Of a stretch of DNA of 64,000 nt, positions 34,534 through 42,570 are shown in pieces. The position numbers and the translations under genes are program-made. Source of the DNA: Streptomyces sp. XM4193 (lineage in GTDB: Bacteria > Actinomycetota > Actinomycetes > Streptomycetales > Streptomycetaceae); NCBI RefSeq assembly GCF_023072595.1, contig NZ_JALLGK010000007.1, positions 266,933 through 330,932 on the forward strand, in the 5' to 3' direction. Below the pieces are notes generated by a model. It searched no databases and was not told where the DNA came from. It worked only from the letters and a program-made list of their open reading frames with translations. Each line of letters starts with the position of its first letter. The first letter of the stretch is position 1.

Positions 34534-35844
34534 TCAGCGCTCCAGTACGGCCGTCACTCCCTGCCCGCCGGCGGCGCACAGCGAGATCAGTCCGCGGGCG
34601 ACCGGGCCGCCGTCCTCGGCCGGACCGCGCTCGCGGGCCTTCTGGTCGAGGAGCTTGGCGAGGTTGGCCACGATCCGTCCGCCCGTCGCGGCGAAGGGGT
34701 GACCGGCGGCCAGCGAGGAGCCGTTGACGTTCAGCCGGTCGCGGTCCACGCTGCCGAGCGCCTCCGGCAGACCGAGCCGCTCGGCGCAGAAGTCCGCGTC
34801 CTCCCAGGCCGCGAGGGTGGCCAGCACCTGGGAGGCGAACGCCTCGTGGATCTCGTAGTAGTCGAGGTCGCCCAGACGCACGCCGACGTCCTCCAGCAGC
34901 CGGGGCACCGCGTACACCGGAGCCATCAGCAGACCGTCCCGGCCGCCGACGAAGTCCACCGCGGCGGTGCGCGAGGCGCGCAGATAGGCGAGCACCGGCA
35001 GTCCGCGCTCGGCGGCCCACTCCTCGGAGGCCAGCAGTACGGTGGAGGCGCCGTCGGTGAGCGGAGTGGAGTTGCCGGCGGTCATGGTGCCGCCGGAGCC
35101 GCCGAAGACGGGCTTGAGCTTGGCGAGCTTCTCGACGCTGCTGTCCGGACGCAGGTTCTGGTCGCGCTCCAGGCCGCGGAAGGGCGTCACCAGGTCGTCC
35201 TGGAAGCCCTGTTCCCAGGCGGCGGCAAGGCGCTGGTGGCTGGTGGCGGCGAGCAGGTCCTGGTCCTCGCGGGTGACGCCCCACTGCGCGGCGGTGACCG
35301 CGGCGTGCTCGCCCATCGAGAGCCCGGTGCGCGGCTCGGAGTTCTGCGGGATCTCGGGCACCACGTGACGCGGCCTGATCCCGGCCAGCGAACCGAGCCT
35401 GGAGGGCACGCTCTTGGCCCGCCGGGTGCGCAGCAGCACCTTGCGCAGTTGGTCGTTGAGGGCGAGCGGTGCGTCGCTCGCGGTGTCGACGCCGCCGGCG
35501 ACACCGGCGTCGATCTGGCCGAGCGCGATCTTGTTGGCGACCAGGACGACCGCCTCCAGGCCGGTGCCGCACGCCTGCTGGAGGTCGTACGCCGGTGTCC
35601 GCGGGTCGAGTTCGCTGCCGAGGACGACCTCGCGCACCAGGTTGAAGTCCCGGCTGTGTTTGAGGACCGCGCCCGCGGCGACCTCGCCGAGCACCTCTCC
35701 GGCCAGGTTGTACCGGTCGACCAGCCCGCCCAGGGCAGCCGAGAGCATCTCCTGGTTGGAGGCGGTGGCGTAGGCACCGTCCGAGCGGGCGAACGGAATG
35801 CGGTTACCGCCGATGATCGCGACGCGGCGCCCGATCGAAGCCAT
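34534..35844 (-). CDS. Acetyl-CoA acyltransferase (FadI/FadA-type thiolase)
   Basis: 436 residues. Nucleophilic cysteine in LQQACGTGLEAVV (about residue 90), active-site His in NVNGSSLAAGHPFAATGGR and C-terminal Cys in LISLCAAGGQG. Length and the IGGNRIPFARSDGAYA N-terminus fit the long-chain thiolases (FadI). Last step of beta-oxidation or, in reverse, condensation. First gene of the minus-strand half of a divergent fatty-acid cluster; a palindrome similar to the TetR operators lies 35 nt upstream. Confidence 0.93.
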   Translation of the reverse strand: MASIGRRVAIIGGNRIPFARSDGAYATASNQEMLSAALGGLVDRYNLAGEVLGEVAAGAVLKHSRDFNLVREVVLGSELDPRTPAYDLQQACGTGLEAVVLVANKIALGQIDAGVAGGVDTASDAPLALNDQLRKVLLRTRRAKSVPSRLGSLAGIRPRHVVPEIPQNSEPRTGLSMGEHAAVTAAQWGVTREDQDLLAATSHQRLAAAWEQGFQDDLVTPFRGLERDQNLRPDSSVEKLAKLKPVFGGSGGTMTAGNSTPLTDGASTVLLASEEWAAERGLPVLAYLRASRTAAVDFVGGRDGLLMAPVYAVPRLLEDVGVRLGDLDYYEIHEAFASQVLATLAAWEDADFCAERLGLPEALGSVDRDRLNVNGSSLAAGHPFAATGGRIVANLAKLLDQKARERGPAEDGGPVARGLISLCAAGGQGVTAVLER

Positions 35845-35878
35845 GTCTGCTGCTCCTTGTGGTCTGACCGTACAGTTC

Positions 35879-35892
35879 TTACTGTTGGGTAA
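35879..35892. promoter_or_regulatory. Degenerate TetR operator between thiolase and fabG
   Basis: TTACTGTTGGGTAA, the same TTACT-N4-(A/G)GTAA design as the two perfect sites before the TetR gene (39017-39048), with one arm position changed. It lies in the 74-nt divergent promoter gap, so it could control both directions. Confidence 0.6.
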
Positions 35893-35918
35893 ACTTACTC
35901 ACGCGTAGGGAGAAATCA

Positions 35919-37268
35919 ATGGCTGACCGCTACCAAAAACTGACCTCCGGGGGTGCGGGAGGCTTCCTCGCCAAGCGGCTGGGCCTTCCCCAGCCCGAAC
36001 CGCTGCGTCGCCATCTCCCCGGCGCACCCGCCTTCCCCGGCCCGATCGTGCTGGGCGGTCAGCCCTCCGGGCGCGTGCTGAAGTCGCTGCACAGCCAGCT
36101 GGAGGCAGCCGGTGCCCAGGTCGAGAGCGGCACCGAGCCGCGCGCCGACCACCGCCCCGACGCGCTGGTCTTCGACGCCACCGGCATCCGCCACAGCGAC
36201 GAACTGCACGCGCTGCACACCTTCTTCCACCCGCGCATCCGCTCGCTGGCCCCCTCCGGCCGGCTGCTGGTGATCGGCACTCCCCCGGAGCACACGACCA
36301 CCGCCCGCGAGGCCGCCGCCCAGCGCGCGCTGGAGGGCTTCGTACGGTCGGCGGGCAAGGAGCTCAGGCGCGGCGCGACCGCCCAACTGCTGCTGGTGGC
36401 ACCCGGTTCGGAGGAGGCGATCGAGTCGACCACGCGCTTCGTGCTCTCGCCGCGCTCGGCCTACGTCTCCGGCCAGGTCCTCGTGGTGGACGGCGACCGG
36501 GGCAGCGCCCCGCAGAGCTGGGACCTGCCGCTGGAGGGAAAAACCGCCGTGGTGACCGGCGCCTCGCGCGGCATCGGCGAGGTCATCGCCGCGACACTGG
36601 CCCGCGATGGCGCCCACGTCGTCTGCCTGGACATCGCAGCCCAGGGCGAGCAACTGCGCGCGGTGGCGCAGCGGATCGGCGGCAGCGCACTGGAACTGGA
36701 CGTCACCGCCGAGGACGCCCCGCAGGAACTGGCCCGCGAGCTCCTGGAGAAGCACGGCGGCGCGGACATCGTCGTGCACAACGCCGGCATCACCCGGGAC
36801 AAGACCCTGGGCCGGATGAGCCGCGACCGCTGGGACTCCGTACTGGCCGTCAACCTCTCCTCCGTCGAGCGGCTCAACGACCGGCTGCTGGACGAGAAGG
36901 ACCCGGTCGTCGCCGAGGGCGGGCGCATCGTCTGCGTCTCCTCCATCAGCGGCATCGCGGGCAACGTGGGCCAGACCAACTACGCCGCCAGCAAGGCCGG
37001 CCTCATCGGCCACGTCCGCTCGCTGGCGCCGTACACCGCGGACCGCTCGGTCACCGTGAACGCGGTGGCGCCGGGCTTCATCGAGACGCAGATGACCGCC
37101 CAGGTGCCGCTCTTCATACGCGAGGCCGGACGCCGTCTGAACAGCATGAAGCAGGGCGGGCAGCCGGTCGACGTCGCCGAGGCGGTCGCCTACTTCGCGT
37201 CCCCGGCCAGCGGCGCGGTGACCGGCCAGGTCCTGCGGGTGTGCGGCCAGGGCCTGTTGGGGGCGTGA
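35919..37268 (+). CDS. fabG: High-molecular-weight 3-oxoacyl-(ACP/CoA) reductase (HMW-FabG)
   Basis: 449 residues, the two-domain FabG4-like form. Residues about 1-205 are an inactive SDR-like domain (GPIVLGGQPSGRVLK, LVFDATGI); residues about 206-449 are the active SDR with GASRGIGEVIAATLA, VHNAGITRD, the catalytic Ser in SSISGIAGNVGQ, and YAASK with Tyr and Lys. Reduces 3-oxoacyl thioesters with NAD(P)H. GGAG precedes the ATG. Four nt separate it from the dehydratase gene, so they form an operon. Confidence 0.92.
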   Translation: MADRYQKLTSGGAGGFLAKRLGLPQPEPLRRHLPGAPAFPGPIVLGGQPSGRVLKSLHSQLEAAGAQVESGTEPRADHRPDALVFDATGIRHSDELHALHTFFHPRIRSLAPSGRLLVIGTPPEHTTTAREAAAQRALEGFVRSAGKELRRGATAQLLLVAPGSEEAIESTTRFVLSPRSAYVSGQVLVVDGDRGSAPQSWDLPLEGKTAVVTGASRGIGEVIAATLARDGAHVVCLDIAAQGEQLRAVAQRIGGSALELDVTAEDAPQELARELLEKHGGADIVVHNAGITRDKTLGRMSRDRWDSVLAVNLSSVERLNDRLLDEKDPVVAEGGRIVCVSSISGIAGNVGQTNYAASKAGLIGHVRSLAPYTADRSVTVNAVAPGFIETQMTAQVPLFIREAGRRLNSMKQGGQPVDVAEAVAYFASPASGAVTGQVLRVCGQGLLGA

Positions 37269-37272
37269 GGGG

Positions 37273-38148
37273 ATGAGCGCGTACACCACACAGGAGCTCA
37301 CCGGGGCGCCGGGACTCGCCGGCATGTACCTCAGGGCGGTGCTGCCCAAGAAGGGCGCACCGCGCGAACTGCCGGACAGGCGACTGGTGTTGCGCGGCCG
37401 GACCGCGAGCGAGAAGCACCTGGCCGAGTACGCCCGGGTCTGCGGCTTCCAGGAGCACTCGGTGCTGCCGGCCACGTATCCGCACATGGTCGCCTTCGGG
37501 CCGTCGATGGCCCTGATGACGGCGGCGGACTTCCCCTTCCCGCTGCTCGGCCTGGTGCATGTGTCCAACACGATCGAGCAGCTGCGCCCCCTCCGGGCCG
37601 GCGAGACTCTCACGTACCAGGTGTGGGCGCAGGACCTGCGGTCGCACCCCAGGGGCAGGGTCTTCGACATCAGGGCCGAGGCCGACGACGGCACCGCCAC
37701 CGTCTGGCGTTCGACCAGCACGTATCTGCGCCGGGGCGGGGACGGGGAGGAGGCCGCCGGATCCGGGCGCGCCGAACCGCCCGCGGCCTCCTTCGAGGAC
37801 GCCGGACTGACCCAGGAGTGGCACGTGCCCGGTTCGGTCGGACGCCGGTACGCCTCGGTCTCCGGCGACCGCAACCCGATCCACCTCCACCCGCTGGCCG
37901 CAAGGCCGTTCGGCTTCCGCAGCTCGATCGCACACGGCATGTGGACCAAGGCCCGCTGCCTGGCCGCGCTCTCGGAGCGGCTCCCGGAGGCGTACCGGGT
38001 GGAGGTCGCCTTCAGGTCTCCGGTGCTGCTTCCGGCCTCGGTGCGGTTCGCGGCCGCGCAGACCGGCCGGGACTGGCACTTCGGGCTGCGCGGCGCGAGC
38101 GGCAAGGAGCGCGAGCATCTGCGCGGCTCACTGACGGCGCTGGACTGA
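37273..38148 (+). CDS. MaoC-like enoyl-CoA hydratase / dehydratase
   Basis: 291 residues with two hot-dog folds. The C-terminal half carries the hydratase-2 motif: SGDRNPIHLHPLAARPFGFR, in which Asp and His are catalytic, followed by IAHGMWTKAR. The N-terminal half (ATYPHMVAFGPSMALM, HVSNTIEQLRPLRAGETLTY) is a degenerate partner fold. Interconverts 3-hydroxyacyl and enoyl thioesters; with the HMW-FabG it could supply consecutive reduction and dehydration. Confidence 0.9.
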   Translation: MSAYTTQELTGAPGLAGMYLRAVLPKKGAPRELPDRRLVLRGRTASEKHLAEYARVCGFQEHSVLPATYPHMVAFGPSMALMTAADFPFPLLGLVHVSNTIEQLRPLRAGETLTYQVWAQDLRSHPRGRVFDIRAEADDGTATVWRSTSTYLRRGGDGEEAAGSGRAEPPAASFEDAGLTQEWHVPGSVGRRYASVSGDRNPIHLHPLAARPFGFRSSIAHGMWTKARCLAALSERLPEAYRVEVAFRSPVLLPASVRFAAAQTGRDWHFGLRGASGKEREHLRGSLTALD

Positions 38149-38328
38149 CAGGTCTCCGCCGGCCGCGACCGGAGGACTCGGCCGGAGGCCCCGGCCGGAG
38201 GGCTCGGCGCCGTACGGGTCGTCAACTCCGTACGGCGCCGCCCCCGTTGGCGGGCGCGGGCGGCGGGCCCGGAGTCTGGGTCTGGCCCGGGGTCTGGGCC
38301 TGGATCGGGTCCGGCGTGGGGGCCGGGG

Positions 38329-38988
38329 TCACTGCGGCGGGTCCGGTGCGACCGGCGGCAGCCACGCCTCTCCGTTCAGGACGTTGCGCATGCCGACCCA
38401 GAGCATGTTCATCAGCCGCAGGGTGACGGCCTCGGGAGCCTGGCCCGGATGGCGCTCCATCCAGTCGGTCACGTAGTCGGCGGCGCCCACCAGCGCGTGC
38501 GCGACGAAGTCGGCGTCCTCCTCGCGCAGATCGGCGGTGCTGCCGCTCTCCGCGATGCCGTCGCTGATCAGCCCCGCGACCTGCTCCATCACCGCCCGCC
38601 TGGCGAGCGCCACTTCGCCCGCGATGGTCTCGCTCAGCTCGGACGCCTGACGGTGCAGCACCACCCAGCTGTCCCGGTGTTCGGAGACGAAGCCGAAGAA
38701 GGCCCCGAGCCCTGCGTACAGCCTCGCGTCCGGCCCCTGCTGACCACGCGCAGCGGCCTGGAACGCCGTCACCAGGCGCTCGGCCTCGCGCCGCAGACAG
38801 GCGACGAACAGACCTTCCTTGGACTCCAGGTAGAGGTAGACCATCGGCTTGGAAATGCCCGCGAGGTCGGCGATCTCGTCCACCGAGGCGGCGTGGTAGC
38901 CGCGTTTGGAGAAGACCGTCACCGCCACGTCGATGATCTGCTGTTCGCGGATCCTCCGTGGCACTCTGCGCTTGCGTTGCTCCTTCAC
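38329..38988 (-). CDS. TetR-family repressor of the fatty-acid cluster
   Basis: 219 residues. N-terminal HTH: IIDVAVTVFSKRGYHAASVDEIADLAGISKPMVYLYLESKEGLF, shown here only to place the HTH at about residues 17-60, with the usual TetR recognition helix. The rest is a helical ligand-binding domain, probably for an acyl-CoA. GTG start chosen; a second GTG nine codons on is possible. The gene faces the SCP2/acyl-CoA dehydrogenase operon across 68 nt containing two tandem palindromes, so autoregulation and repression of that operon are likely. Confidence 0.92.
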   Translation of the reverse strand: MKEQRKRRVPRRIREQQIIDVAVTVFSKRGYHAASVDEIADLAGISKPMVYLYLESKEGLFVACLRREAERLVTAFQAAARGQQGPDARLYAGLGAFFGFVSEHRDSWVVLHRQASELSETIAGEVALARRAVMEQVAGLISDGIAESGSTADLREEDADFVAHALVGAADYVTDWMERHPGQAPEAVTLRLMNMLWVGMRNVLNGEAWLPPVAPDPPQ

Positions 38989-39016
38989 CCTTGCCAGCCT
39001 ACCCAGCCCGAGCTAC

Positions 39017-39048
39017 CTTACTTCGCAGTAAGATTACTTCTCAGTAAG
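39017..39048. promoter_or_regulatory. Tandem TetR operators
   Basis: Two adjacent 16-mers: CTTACTTCGCAGTAAG (39017-39032) and ATTACTTCTCAGTAAG (39033-39048), each TTACT-N4-AGTAA. They fill the gap between the TetR gene and SCP2 and overlap the SCP2 ribosome site, so binding would block both directions. Confidence 0.8.
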
Positions 39049-39056
39049 GATCGGTC

Positions 39057-39518
39057 ATGGCTGACGACATCACCAGCGATCTGAGCAAGCTCGACTTCGC
39101 CAGCGTCTCCCCCGAGGAGTTCGCCCGCATCGTCAAGAAGCTCTCCACCAAGGAGATCAAGGAGCTGGCGCAGGGCGAGCTGCGGACCCGCGTGCTCAGC
39201 GAGGTCTTCGGCCGCATGGAGAAGCAGTTCAAGGCGGAGGCGGCGGGCTCCACCGAGGCCCTGATCCGCTGGAAGATCGACGGCGAGAGCGAGGTCGTCT
39301 ACGAGACCCTGATCTCGGGCGGCACCTGCACCGTCACCGAGGGCCGCAGCGACGCCGAACCCCGCGTGACCCTGCTGATGGGCGACGCGGAGTTCCTCAA
39401 GCTCGTCTCCGGCAACTCCAGCCCGGTCACCATGTTCATGACCCGCAAGCTGAAGATCGCCGGCGATGTCGCGCTCGCCTCCGGTCTGACGCGGCTCTTC
39501 GACATCCCCAAGGCCTGA
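39057..39518 (+). CDS. SCP2 sterol-carrier-domain protein
   Basis: 153 residues with one SCP2 domain (about 45-150): IRWKIDGESEVVYETLISGGTC then DAEPRVTLLMGDAEFLKLVSG and MFMTRKLKIAGDVALASGL, the typical end of the fold. Binds lipid or acyl-CoA and may present substrate to the next gene's acyl-CoA dehydrogenase (14 nt apart). AAGGATC lies before the ATG, partly inside the TetR operator. Confidence 0.88.
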   Translation: MADDITSDLSKLDFASVSPEEFARIVKKLSTKEIKELAQGELRTRVLSEVFGRMEKQFKAEAAGSTEALIRWKIDGESEVVYETLISGGTCTVTEGRSDAEPRVTLLMGDAEFLKLVSGNSSPVTMFMTRKLKIAGDVALASGLTRLFDIPKA

Positions 39519-39532
39519 GGGGCGCACCGCAC

Positions 39533-40744
39533 ATGAGCTTCTCTCTCGAACTCGACGAGGACCAGAAGGACCTGCGGGAGTGGGTGCACGGCTTCGCCGC
39601 CGACGTCGTACGCCCCGCCGCGGCCGAATGGGACGAGCGCGAGGAAACCCCCTGGCCGGTCATCCAGGAGGCCGCGAAGATCGGCCTCTACGGCTTCGAG
39701 TCGCTCGCCGAACTCTTCGGCGACCCGACCGGGTTGTCGCTCCAGATCGCCAACGAGGAACTGTTCTGGGGCGACGCCGGCATCGGCATGTCGCTCTTCG
39801 GCACCTCCCTCGCGGTCGCCGGGATCTTCTCCGCCGGCACTCCCGACCAGCTCGCCGAGTGGGTCCCCCAGTGCTTCGGCGACGAGTCCGAGCCGCAGCT
39901 CGCCGCCTTCTGCGTCTCCGAGCCTCAGGCCGGCTCCGACGTCTCGGCCATGCGCACCCGCGCCCGGTACGACGAGGCCAAGGACGAGTGGGTCCTCAGC
40001 GGCCAGAAGGCGTGGATCACCAACGGCGGCATCGCCAACATCCACGTCGTGGTCGCCTCCGTCGACGCCGAACTCGGTGCGCGCGGACAGGCCGCGTTCA
40101 TCGTGCCGCCCGACACTCCGGGACTGGAGGGCAGTCGCAAGATCAAGAAGCTGGGGCTGCGCGCCTCGCACACCGCCGACGTCTTCCTGGACGACGTACG
40201 AGTGCCGGGCAACTGCCTCCTCGGCGGCAAGGAGCGCCTCGACCGCCGACTGGCAGCCGCCCGCGAGGGCAGGACCTCCAAGGGCCAGGCGGCGATGGCG
40301 ACCTTCGAGGTCAGCCGACCGACCGTCGGCGCCCAGGCGCTCGGCATCGCCCGCGCCGCATACGAGTACGCGCTGGAGTACGCCGGTGAGCGGGAGGCGT
40401 TCGGCCGACCGATCATCGACAACCAGTCCATCGCCTTCACCCTGGCCGACCTGCGCACCGAGATCGAGGCCGTACGGCTGCTGATCTGGCAGGCGGCGTG
40501 GATGGCGCGCACCGAGAAGTCCTTCACCGCGGGGCAGGGCTCGATGTCCAAGCTGCGGGCCGGCGAACTCGCCGTCAGCGCCACGGAGAAGGCGATCCAG
40601 GTCCTCGGCGGCGCGGGCTACAGCCGGGAGCACCCGGTGGAGCGGATGTACCGCGACAGCAAGATCTACACGATCTTCGAGGGCACCAGCGAGATCCAGC
40701 GGCTGGTCATCGCCCGAGCCATCTCCGGGCGGCACATCCGCTGA
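39533..40744 (+). CDS. Acyl-CoA dehydrogenase
   Basis: 403 residues of the FAD-dependent family. AAFCVSEPQAGSDVSAMRT and KAWITNGGIAN (FAD and substrate binding), AFGRPIIDNQSIAFTLADLR, VLGGAGYSREHPVERMYRDS and the catalytic-base region IYTIFEGTSEIQRLVIAR, with Glu in EGTSE. Oxidises acyl-CoA to trans-2-enoyl-CoA. Second gene of the SCP2 operon and probable member of the TetR regulon. A hairpin terminator follows 117 nt downstream. Confidence 0.94.
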   Translation: MSFSLELDEDQKDLREWVHGFAADVVRPAAAEWDEREETPWPVIQEAAKIGLYGFESLAELFGDPTGLSLQIANEELFWGDAGIGMSLFGTSLAVAGIFSAGTPDQLAEWVPQCFGDESEPQLAAFCVSEPQAGSDVSAMRTRARYDEAKDEWVLSGQKAWITNGGIANIHVVVASVDAELGARGQAAFIVPPDTPGLEGSRKIKKLGLRASHTADVFLDDVRVPGNCLLGGKERLDRRLAAAREGRTSKGQAAMATFEVSRPTVGAQALGIARAAYEYALEYAGEREAFGRPIIDNQSIAFTLADLRTEIEAVRLLIWQAAWMARTEKSFTAGQGSMSKLRAGELAVSATEKAIQVLGGAGYSREHPVERMYRDSKIYTIFEGTSEIQRLVIARAISGRHIR

Positions 40745-40860
40745 GGTCGGACGACATCGCACCTCTCCGCGGACGCCTGAACCCCGCGGAGACTCGACTG
40801 GCGTGTCGCGTCCTGTCGACGGGCGTCGGGAGGGTTCTGGGAGACACACCGCGTCTCCTG

Positions 40861-40895
40861 GTTGAGCGGGGGTACAACTCGTACCCCCGCTCAAC
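40861..40895 (+). terminator. Terminator after the acyl-CoA dehydrogenase
   Basis: Perfect 15-bp stem (40861-40875 with 40881-40895), 5-nt loop. Confidence 0.8.
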
Positions 40896-41243
40896 CACGT
40901 CCGGACGCATCCGCCGCCCGCCGCACCTCCTCCAGACGCGCGACGATCCGCCGCCCAGTCGCCGACGTCGCCTGCGACCGGGCGCCTCCACACCCTGCGG
41001 GGTGATGCGCGCCCAGCCCGGGAATCTCCTTCCGAGCCCCGTTCGTCGGCAGCCACTGTCCGACGCGTGGCCCGGACCCGGGGCGACGCCGTCGCGCGCC
41101 AGGACCGCCACGGGCCGGCACCGCGCCGACGGGAGGACGGCGAACTCGTCACAACGGTGCTGGAACTGCGCGCCGACGGTCTTGAGCTGCGAGCGTTCGA
41201 GGCCGTGAACCGGTGTGTGATGGGGCTGCGTTCACAGGCGACA
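40896..41243. other. Intergenic, nothing recognised
   Basis: About 350 nt between two hairpins without a supported gene or promoter. Confidence 0.4.
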
Positions 41244-41293
41244 CCCAGACCGGAGGTGCCCCATCCAGCTGGATGGGGCACCTCCGGTCTGGG
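41244..41293. terminator. 50-bp perfect palindrome after hicB
   Basis: Two uninterrupted 25-nt arms with no spacer (centre between 41268 and 41269, AGCT at the centre), starting 2 nt beyond the hicB stop. Most likely a terminator for hicAB, but unusually long and without a loop outside the helix. Confidence 0.8.
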
Positions 41294-41295
41294 CA

Positions 41296-41802
41296 TCAGG
41301 CTGCCGAGCGTGTCTCCCCGCGGGGTGCGGACTCAGGTGCAGCCGTTTCCTCCGCCCGATCCGACTCGGCCCGGCGTGAGCCGCGGTTGGTCTTCGCCCC
41401 CTCAGCCTTCAGCGCTTCACCCTTGGAACGTTCCTTTATCAACTGGGAGACGCGCTGGAACGAGACGCCGAGGATGCGTCCAGTGTCCCGCTGACTCAGC
41501 CCTTCGGCGAGCATCGCCGCCGCGGACTGCATGGCTTCGCGCTCCTTGGCCGCGGCCCTCTCCGATTCCGCCCGCGCCTCTCGGACTCGCGCCAGGGCCT
41601 CTCGCTCCTCGGCGGAGAGCACCGGCGCAACACGGACCCGCACATCCTCGGGTTCGACGTCGGTCATGGCAGCAATGGCTTCCCGCACAACCTCGTCGGC
41701 TTGGTCGAGGCGTTTCGCCTGGCTGAAAACTCCGGGAAGTTCGGGTACTTCGAGCGCCCACCAGTCGCCGGAGCGGCGGGCCGTGACTTCGTAGGTTCTC
41801 AT
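41296..41802 (-). CDS. hicB: HicB-type antitoxin with C-terminal HTH
   Basis: 168 residues. The N-terminal about 60 are the partial RNase-H-like HicB fold (YEVTARRSGDWWALEVPEL, SQAKRLDQADEVVREAIAAM). A charged helical linker (REALARVREARAESERAAAK) leads to a small HTH (LAEGLSQRDTGRILGVSFQR) for DNA binding and a basic, alanine-rich tail. Neutralises HicA and probably represses the operon. The ATG overlaps the hicA stop (ATGA), giving toxin-first order as usual in hicAB. Confidence 0.85.
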   Translation of the reverse strand: MRTYEVTARRSGDWWALEVPELPGVFSQAKRLDQADEVVREAIAAMTDVEPEDVRVRVAPVLSAEEREALARVREARAESERAAAKEREAMQSAAAMLAEGLSQRDTGRILGVSFQRVSQLIKERSKGEALKAEGAKTNRGSRRAESDRAEETAAPESAPRGETRSAA

Positions 41803-42011
41803 CGCCACCAGTCCTTCCCAAGCGCTGTCTCCAACCGCTTGCAGATCCCCTCGGCTGTCATCTCGTTGACCTCGGCGTGCTTGGGGATCACGACGGAGAT
41901 GTCGCCGCAGCACCACATCTGGTGGCTGCCCTTCTGGCGCTTCATCTCGAAGTCGATGCCCTGAGCACTCGCGGCGTCTCTGATCTTCTTGACCAGAACT
42001 CCGTGCTTCAC
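41799..42011 (-). CDS. hicA: HicA-type mRNA interferase toxin
   Basis: 70 residues, dsRBD-like HicA. The catalytic histidine is in RQKGSHQMW (about residue 34-38), followed by VVIPKHAEVNEMTAEGICKRL, the usual second half. Cleaves mRNA independently of the ribosome. GC is visibly lower than in neighbouring genes, suggesting transfer. GTG start; there is no ribosome site, and the promoter found upstream would start transcription at or next to the GTG, so the message may be leaderless. Confidence 0.88.
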   Translation of the reverse strand: MKHGVLVKKIRDAASAQGIDFEMKRQKGSHQMWCCGDISVVIPKHAEVNEMTAEGICKRLETALGKDWWR

Positions 42012-42016
42012 AGATA

Positions 42017-42046
42017 GGTCTAGGAACACTGGACAAGTCAAGTCAA
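42017..42046 (-). promoter_or_regulatory. Probable hicAB promoter
   Basis: On the minus strand: TTGACT (42041-42046), 18-nt spacer, TAGACC (42017-42022), in an AT-rich patch. The -10 lacks the usual final T. The predicted start falls on about 42010-42011, the GTG of hicA. Confidence 0.45.
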
Positions 42047-42570
42047 TTTGAGCCAGACAGGCCGATTCCGGATGCGACGCCCCCGTGTCCTTGCCTGACC
42101 GCGTGGTTGGGCTCTCCGCGTTCAGCGCCGTGCCCAAGTGCGCCCTCGCCGGACTCGAGACCGCGCCGTCGGCGAAGCTTCGGCGGATCTGCGAGTGTGC
42201 CCGGTTCCCGGCCCGCCTCAGGGGCGAGATCGAGCAGGACGCACTGCCGGGATGTGGCGGCCGCACGCAGAAAGCGCTTCGACATCAGAGCGCCCCGGGG
42301 CTCATCACCCCATCCAGCTGCACTCGGCCGGGGACAGTGCTTCGCGCACCGACCAGCCGCTCACCCGCTGCGGGTGCGGGCGCCGGCAGGGCGGCCAGTA
42401 CGAGTGGGCCTTGCCCTGGCATACGAAAGGGCCGCCCACTCGGGAGGACGGCCCTTTCGGTGCAAGCAGCGGCATACCGCCGCTGCTTGACGGCCCCGCA
42501 CGTGCGTGTGCCGCAGGTGCGCACGCCGCCGCGCGGGCTGCGCGGAGCCGGACAGTGCGCCGTGGCGGGG
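42047..42570. other. Intergenic between hicA and the siderophore operon
   Basis: About 520 nt without a convincing gene on either strand. The only clear element is the hairpin at 42424-42459 described separately. Confidence 0.4.
42424..42459 (-). terminator. Hairpin downstream of the siderophore operon
   Basis: Perfect 10-bp stem CGAAAGGGCC / GGCCCTTTCG with a 16-nt loop, about 110 nt after the end of the glutamine-synthetase-like gene. Confidence 0.55.
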
